Below, piece by piece: positions 33,120-36,781 of a DNA stretch of 36,781 nt. The stretch comes from Cyanobacteria bacterium SZAS LIN-3 (GTDB taxonomy: Bacteria; Cyanobacteriota; Vampirovibrionia; Obscuribacterales; Obscuribacteraceae): assembly GCA_018266215.1 (NCBI GenBank), contig JAFEAV010000062.1, positions 1-36,781 of the forward strand. Direction: 5' to 3'. The notes beneath the pieces were generated by a model. The model ran no database searches. It was not told the DNA's origin and saw nothing but the letters and a program-made list of their open reading frames with translations. Both the position numbers and the translations under genes were made by a program. Position 1 is the stretch's first letter. Each line of letters starts with the position of its first letter.

Positions 33120-34244
33120 TTAAAAGCTAATAAGACTCCCGGTCAGAAACCGTACTATTCGCTGAGACAGTGCCTGCGCCGTGACTCTGTGTCCGGCCGG
33201 AGCGAAATGGACCTGGAAGAACAAAGGCTCTTTAGCGCTGTAATCCCTGAAAGCGTTGCTCAATTCCAGGACATCAAAACCATCTTTGAGACTCATATCT
33301 CGAAGTTGCGACAGCTGGACTTCGTACGATCCGTTGCCATTGCCGAGGTTGGGAAAAGTCATAACCATGAAACGAATATGATTGCTTTTGCATACGGCTG
33401 CCATTTCCTCCAGCAGGGCCCTAGTGACCTTGCGGTCATCCTGCCGCAAGCGTCCCCCCGTCTCAAGATTGCTGCGCCGCGAAAATAGGTTCTCGACAAA
33501 ATGACGAAGACGAATGAACAGTTTGTCATTCAAATTGAGAAGAAAAATCGCTTGCTGCCAGACTCCGAAAATTCGACTGTGACTGCGGAGATACTCGATA
33601 AGAGAATCAGACTCAAGCCTGGCCTTACTGGAGATGAGCACTCTGCTGTCCTGCCTTAAAACGTCATGCTCATCCAGATAGAAATACGGTCGGGGGGCTG
33701 AATCCCGATAGTTCTGAAGACTGAAGACATTTTCGGCGCTATCACCCTGGTTGTAGAAAAGCACGACCAGGTCCGGCTTATAAGCGAGTACGCTGCGCTT
33801 GAGCAGGAGCAATTCCTGCCCGGTGGAGTATCCGGACACACCAAAGTTCAATACCTCGGCACTGTCATAACCAAATTGCGGAAGGTGAGAATGAAATACC
33901 TGATTCAGTCTCTGTTCCGTCAGGCTGGCCCAATCCTTATCCAGTGGCACCTGGAGAGACTCAGTCTGAGAATCGCCAAGGAGGGCTATACGAAACACTT
34001 TCGCAGGCTTTGCCTTTGACCGGTCCCTGTCTCGCCAACCGTCAACGGAGAGGCGATCGCTCGAATAACCTTCAAGACGCCAGGTTATGCGTTTCCCGGG
34101 AATATGAACCGTGCCTAGTTCCCTGTCCGGTTTGAGGAAGTTCTGCTCTCCCACACCGGCCCAGGCGAAAAACCCCTCAAGCACTGCGATGGCCAGTATC
34201 AAAACCAATAAAAACTGCCCAAACATGCGCATATACGGAGACAC
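33120..34244 (-). CDS. Membrane-anchored SGNH/GDSL hydrolase-like protein
   Basis: The 374-residue protein has an N-terminal hydrophobic anchor (about 8-28) and an SGNH fold. Block I is ALLGDSQTES with the nucleophilic Ser about 92, block II is NFGVSGYSTGQEL, block III-like is LFYNQGDSAEN, and the C-terminal His lies in VHFAPAGHRVTAQAL. The Asp normally three residues before that His is Phe here, so the triad may be a dyad or the protein may be an acyltransferase relative (AlgX/AlgJ-like). The start is GTG 34244, with ATG 34232 as an alternative; neither has a strong Shine-Dalgarno. A nested inverted repeat lies about 80-120 bases upstream. Confidence 0.8.
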   Translation of the reverse strand: MSPYMRMFGQFLLVLILAIAVLEGFFAWAGVGEQNFLKPDRELGTVHIPGKRITWRLEGYSSDRLSVDGWRDRDRSKAKPAKVFRIALLGDSQTESLQVPLDKDWASLTEQRLNQVFHSHLPQFGYDSAEVLNFGVSGYSTGQELLLLKRSVLAYKPDLVVLFYNQGDSAENVFSLQNYRDSAPRPYFYLDEHDVLRQDSRVLISSKARLESDSLIEYLRSHSRIFGVWQQAIFLLNLNDKLFIRLRHFVENLFSRRSNLETGGRLRQDDRKVTRALLEEMAAVCKSNHIRFMVMTFPNLGNGNGSYEVQLSQLRDMSLKDGFDVLELSNAFRDYSAKEPLFFQVHFAPAGHRVTAQALSQRIVRFLTGSLISF

Positions 34245-34321
34245 CTGGAGCTGCTGCTTTCAAGACAGTGCAACTGTTGTCTGCAACCGACAGCGCACGT
34301 GGTCTGATCAAACTCCATGGG

Positions 34322-34360
34322 TGTAAAGCTAGTATGAGCATTTGATGTGAATGCTTTACA
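34322..34360. promoter_or_regulatory. Nested inverted repeat upstream of the SGNH gene
   Basis: TGTAAAGC (34322-34329) and GCTTTACA (34353-34360) are exact reverse complements. Inside them GCATT (34338-34342) pairs with AATGC (34350-34354). It could be an operator or a leader structure. Confidence 0.5.
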
Positions 34361-34383
34361 GAGCGACGGCACAATATCGCGCC

Positions 34384-34417
34384 ATAAAAGAAGAGGACCA
34401 GCTTTCGCTGGCCCTCT
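34384..34417 (-). terminator. Rho-independent terminator of the secretin gene
   Basis: On the minus strand an 11-bp stem with one G-U pair (34417-34407 with 34402-34392) closes a GAAA tetraloop and is followed by TCTTTT. It lies about 38 bases after the cpaC stop. Confidence 0.9.
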
Positions 34418-34454
34418 CTAGTTTCTTGGATTTCCGATTCAGCAAATGTTTTGA

Positions 34455-36764
34455 TTATTCGCTGTCTGGGATTGCGGCACCTTCCGGCAGTGTGGGAGAG
34501 GTCTTCTGGTGACGCTCTGCGCGACCGCTGGTGTAGTGACGTTCATCAAGTACGGTGGGTTCAACCTGGAAGAGGTTGGTGTCACGAGGACCTTCCACAC
34601 GGCCGATTTCTTCGGGAAGCTTCAGCTGACCGGGAGTACCGGGCAGGATGATTTCCGGTCTGACAGCAACAACCAGTTCGCTCTCGTCTTTCGAGAACGC
34701 TTTCGAACGGTAGAGAGCGCCGAGAACGGGTACTTCACCGAGAAGAGGCTGTTTGTTGAGCTGACGGCCAGTGGTGGCGGTGACCAAACCGGCGATGAAC
34801 AATTCTTGTCCGGGCTTCAACTCAACAATCGTCTGTGTCTTTCTGGTGGTGAAACCAGGGATGGTGGCAGTACCGAAGGTGAAGTTGAGGTTCGGTGCAA
34901 GGATACGTTCTTCAGGAGAGATTTCGAGGTTGATTGTTCCGTTCTCTTGCAAGATAGGAATCATGTTCAATCTCAAACCGAACGGTTCGAAAGTAACGGA
35001 TGCCAGAGCGGTACCAGCGGTTGCGATCTGCTGAATGATGGGGATTTCTCCACCAGCCAGGAAGGCAGCACGTTCACCGGATATGGTGACCAGTGTGGGC
35101 TCGGCAAGTACTCTGGCGCGGGAATTAGCAATCAAGCCAGCAATCTGTGGATTGAAGGAGATGTTGCCTTTACCACCGCCCCAGTTAGAAACGCCGGTGA
35201 AAAGGTTGGCGAGTGCTGTACTGAGAGTCGCACCACCAGGAGCGCCGAGCAGAATCTGCTGAGCGAGCAAGGAGGGTGACTGCAGAATTGCAGCCTGACC
35301 GATTGAGGTCACGCCGACCGGATTGAGGAAGGTCACGGGAGCAACTGTCGAACCAACACCGATACCGGTAGGAGCGATGTTGAAACCGGTTGCAGGGTTC
35401 GTGTAGTTATTGGCATACAACTGATATTGATTGTTGCTGTTAGCGAGAGCCTGGGTCCAGGTAGCGCCGTTCGTCCCCAGGTAACCGCCGGTATTACCGA
35501 CGTTCTGAGGAGCAAGACCGCCAACACCGAAGGAGAAGCTCTTAGCTTGAACGTTGACGCCCATCGAAACTGCAAGTTCTCTGGTTGCCGCTGTGTTCAT
35601 TTCCATGAAGGTAATGTGCAGAGCAATGAGAGGCACTTTGCGAACTTTAACCAGACTGGTTACGCGTCCACCGTCCGAGGTCATTACTTGCGACTTGCCG
35701 ACATTGTTGGTCAGGTTGCTGAAGAAGGTATAACGGTCAACGGAGTTGAGCTGAGCCAATTGTCCGGTGTTGCCGCCGCCAGCGCCGCCGGTACCGCCCT
35801 GCTCACCGAGACGACCCGCAAGAATGCGTCCGTTGGCGACCTGGATGTTCATACCGCGGTCATCCATAAATACGTTGGATGCAGCGAAAGCCTTGATGAT
35901 TGATTCCGGATGATCAACGTCACCGGTCAGGAGTACGCGGTCGGAACCACCAACGTTGAAAGCCTTGACGATAATACGGGGATCGATTTCGCGCAAGGTG
36001 GCTTGCAACTGGGAGTAGTCTTTGCTGACACGGAGATCAACGCTGATGGAATTGCCGGCATCATCCCAGAGGAGCATGGTGCAGGTACCAGGGGCCTTGC
36101 CGAGCAGAACCATCTGATTCTCAGCAACAACTACTGGTTCAGCGATACCGGGATCAGAAATGGAGGTACGAACAATTTTGTTCTTGAATTTGAAGGTACG
36201 CGATTGCGAAACTTTCAAATCAATTGCGTTCGTTGTCTTGAACTCCTCGAGCTCAACTGTACCGGTTACGACCGGAGGAATCGGTTGGGCTGAAACATAG
36301 AAGCTCTGGTCGGCTGCAGCCTGGGCCAGGAGCTCGGGAGCAGTCTGAGCTGCGACCGGTTTGCTGGCACCAGTAAGACTGGCGGACGGCAGGGTGGCCA
36401 ACTTGGGAGCGGCTTCCTCGGCGGGTTCTACCGCTGCGGCATCGGCGCTCTCCAGGGGCAAACTTGGATGCAGTGTCAGGGCCGCTGCAGGAGCAGAAGC
36501 GCCGGCACCGATACTCTTGCCTTTGCCGGACAAGAAGAGCATCGCGTGACTATCATCTAAAACATTCGACTGCGCAACTGATGACTTGTTGGCGACAACG
36601 CCAGACTTCGTCACCTTATGAGCTGGCTTCGACACAGCATTGCCGGAGCTGGCCATTCGTTGCCAGATTGCTCCTTGCGGCTCTGCGGACTGCGCCGAGA
36701 GCATGTTAGCTTGTAGCAGCACTACAGATAGGCTCAAAGCTAAGCTCAACTGGGGCTTATTCAT
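34455..36764 (-). CDS. cpaC: Type II/IV secretin, CpaC-like outer-membrane channel
   Basis: The 769-residue protein begins with a signal peptide (hydrophobic 5-20, AQSA cleavage region near 25). A long Ala/Pro/Ser-rich region (30-165) follows, then a pilus-assembly N-terminal domain (about 185-255: LKVSQSRTFKFKNKIVRTSISDPGIAEP). A BON-like repeat comes next (VLLTGDVDHPESIIKAF, about 275), then the secretin domain (about 375-700) with the signature VLAEPTLVTISGERAAFLAGGEIPI and VTFEPFGLRLNMIP...LLGEVPVLGALYRS. It forms the outer-membrane gate of a Tad-type pilus or type II secretion system. A Gly/Asn/Ala-rich insert (440-560) lies inside the secretin part. ATG 36764 has AGGGAGAG upstream. Partner ATPase and pilin genes are outside the window. 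Confidence 0.92.
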   Translation of the reverse strand: MNKPQLSLALSLSVVLLQANMLSAQSAEPQGAIWQRMASSGNAVSKPAHKVTKSGVVANKSSVAQSNVLDDSHAMLFLSGKGKSIGAGASAPAAALTLHPSLPLESADAAAVEPAEEAAPKLATLPSASLTGASKPVAAQTAPELLAQAAADQSFYVSAQPIPPVVTGTVELEEFKTTNAIDLKVSQSRTFKFKNKIVRTSISDPGIAEPVVVAENQMVLLGKAPGTCTMLLWDDAGNSISVDLRVSKDYSQLQATLREIDPRIIVKAFNVGGSDRVLLTGDVDHPESIIKAFAASNVFMDDRGMNIQVANGRILAGRLGEQGGTGGAGGGNTGQLAQLNSVDRYTFFSNLTNNVGKSQVMTSDGGRVTSLVKVRKVPLIALHITFMEMNTAATRELAVSMGVNVQAKSFSFGVGGLAPQNVGNTGGYLGTNGATWTQALANSNNQYQLYANNYTNPATGFNIAPTGIGVGSTVAPVTFLNPVGVTSIGQAAILQSPSLLAQQILLGAPGGATLSTALANLFTGVSNWGGGKGNISFNPQIAGLIANSRARVLAEPTLVTISGERAAFLAGGEIPIIQQIATAGTALASVTFEPFGLRLNMIPILQENGTINLEISPEERILAPNLNFTFGTATIPGFTTRKTQTIVELKPGQELFIAGLVTATTGRQLNKQPLLGEVPVLGALYRSKAFSKDESELVVAVRPEIILPGTPGQLKLPEEIGRVEGPRDTNLFQVEPTVLDERHYTSGRAERHQKTSPTLPEGAAIPDSE

Positions 36765-36781
36765 TCCACTCTCCCTCTATG

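Overview
The window carries 34 supportable protein genes packed tightly on both strands. It has no rRNA, tRNA, CRISPR array or insertion sequence that I can recognise, and no gene-free stretch longer than about 300 bases. Gene content suggests a diderm bacterium with cyanobacterium-like housekeeping genes but no photosynthesis genes here: a DUF2993 protein, a CsaB pyruvyl transferase, a WecG/TagA glycosyltransferase, a mini-RNase III, an AarF/UbiB kinase, a split glycine dehydrogenase and an outer-membrane secretin. A Melainabacteria/Vampirovibrionia lineage (for example Obscuribacterales) fits best, but this is inference from gene families and not a phylogeny. Base composition looks moderately GC-rich and even, with no obvious transferred island.

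Layout. Positions 1-1105 (minus) hold the 5' part of a large unrecognised Ala/Gly-rich protein that runs off the window. Positions 1247-6302 (plus) form an envelope or lipid cluster: fatty acid desaturase, methyltransferase, DPM1-like glycosyltransferase and a polytopic GT39-like glycosyltransferase. Positions 6313-12909 (minus) run from a sensorless histidine kinase through a PhoB-like regulator, PhoU, HolA, a LOG-family protein, EtfB and EtfA to a methyltransferase, ending at a hairpin/T-tract terminator. Positions 13091-18899 (plus) carry gpmI, a Thr-rich lipoprotein with its own promoter and terminator, a DUF2993 protein, RNase PH and a UbiB-like kinase. A sulfatase-fold membrane protein (minus) converges on the last of these.

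Positions 20772-21422 (plus) encode a zinc-ribbon membrane protein behind a leader hairpin. Positions 21443-26252 (minus) carry glcE-glcF, a short RNase D and gcvPB. Positions 26337-31345 (plus) carry csaB, wecG, mrnC and an overlapping pair made of a PAS histidine kinase and a REC-GGDEF-REC protein in which both receiver aspartates and the GGDEF motif are lost. A GmhB-like phosphatase (minus) converges there, followed by a BlaI-type repressor (plus), an SGNH-hydrolase/membrane-protein pair (minus) and a CpaC-type secretin (minus) with a clear terminator.

How the genes fit together. The sensorless kinase, PhoB-like regulator and PhoU look like a phosphate-response module, with a 17-bp tandem repeat in its upstream region shared with gpmI. 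EtfAB and GlcEF are electron-transfer modules for flavin-linked oxidation. CsaB, WecG, GmhB, the GT2/GT39 enzymes, the sulfatase-fold protein and the SGNH protein point to surface-polymer building, and the secretin to a type IV (Tad-like) pilus or type II secretion channel. The most unusual items are the doubly degenerate regulator, the blind kinase, the two short tandem-repeat loci flanking the pho genes, and the unrecognised protein at the left edge.
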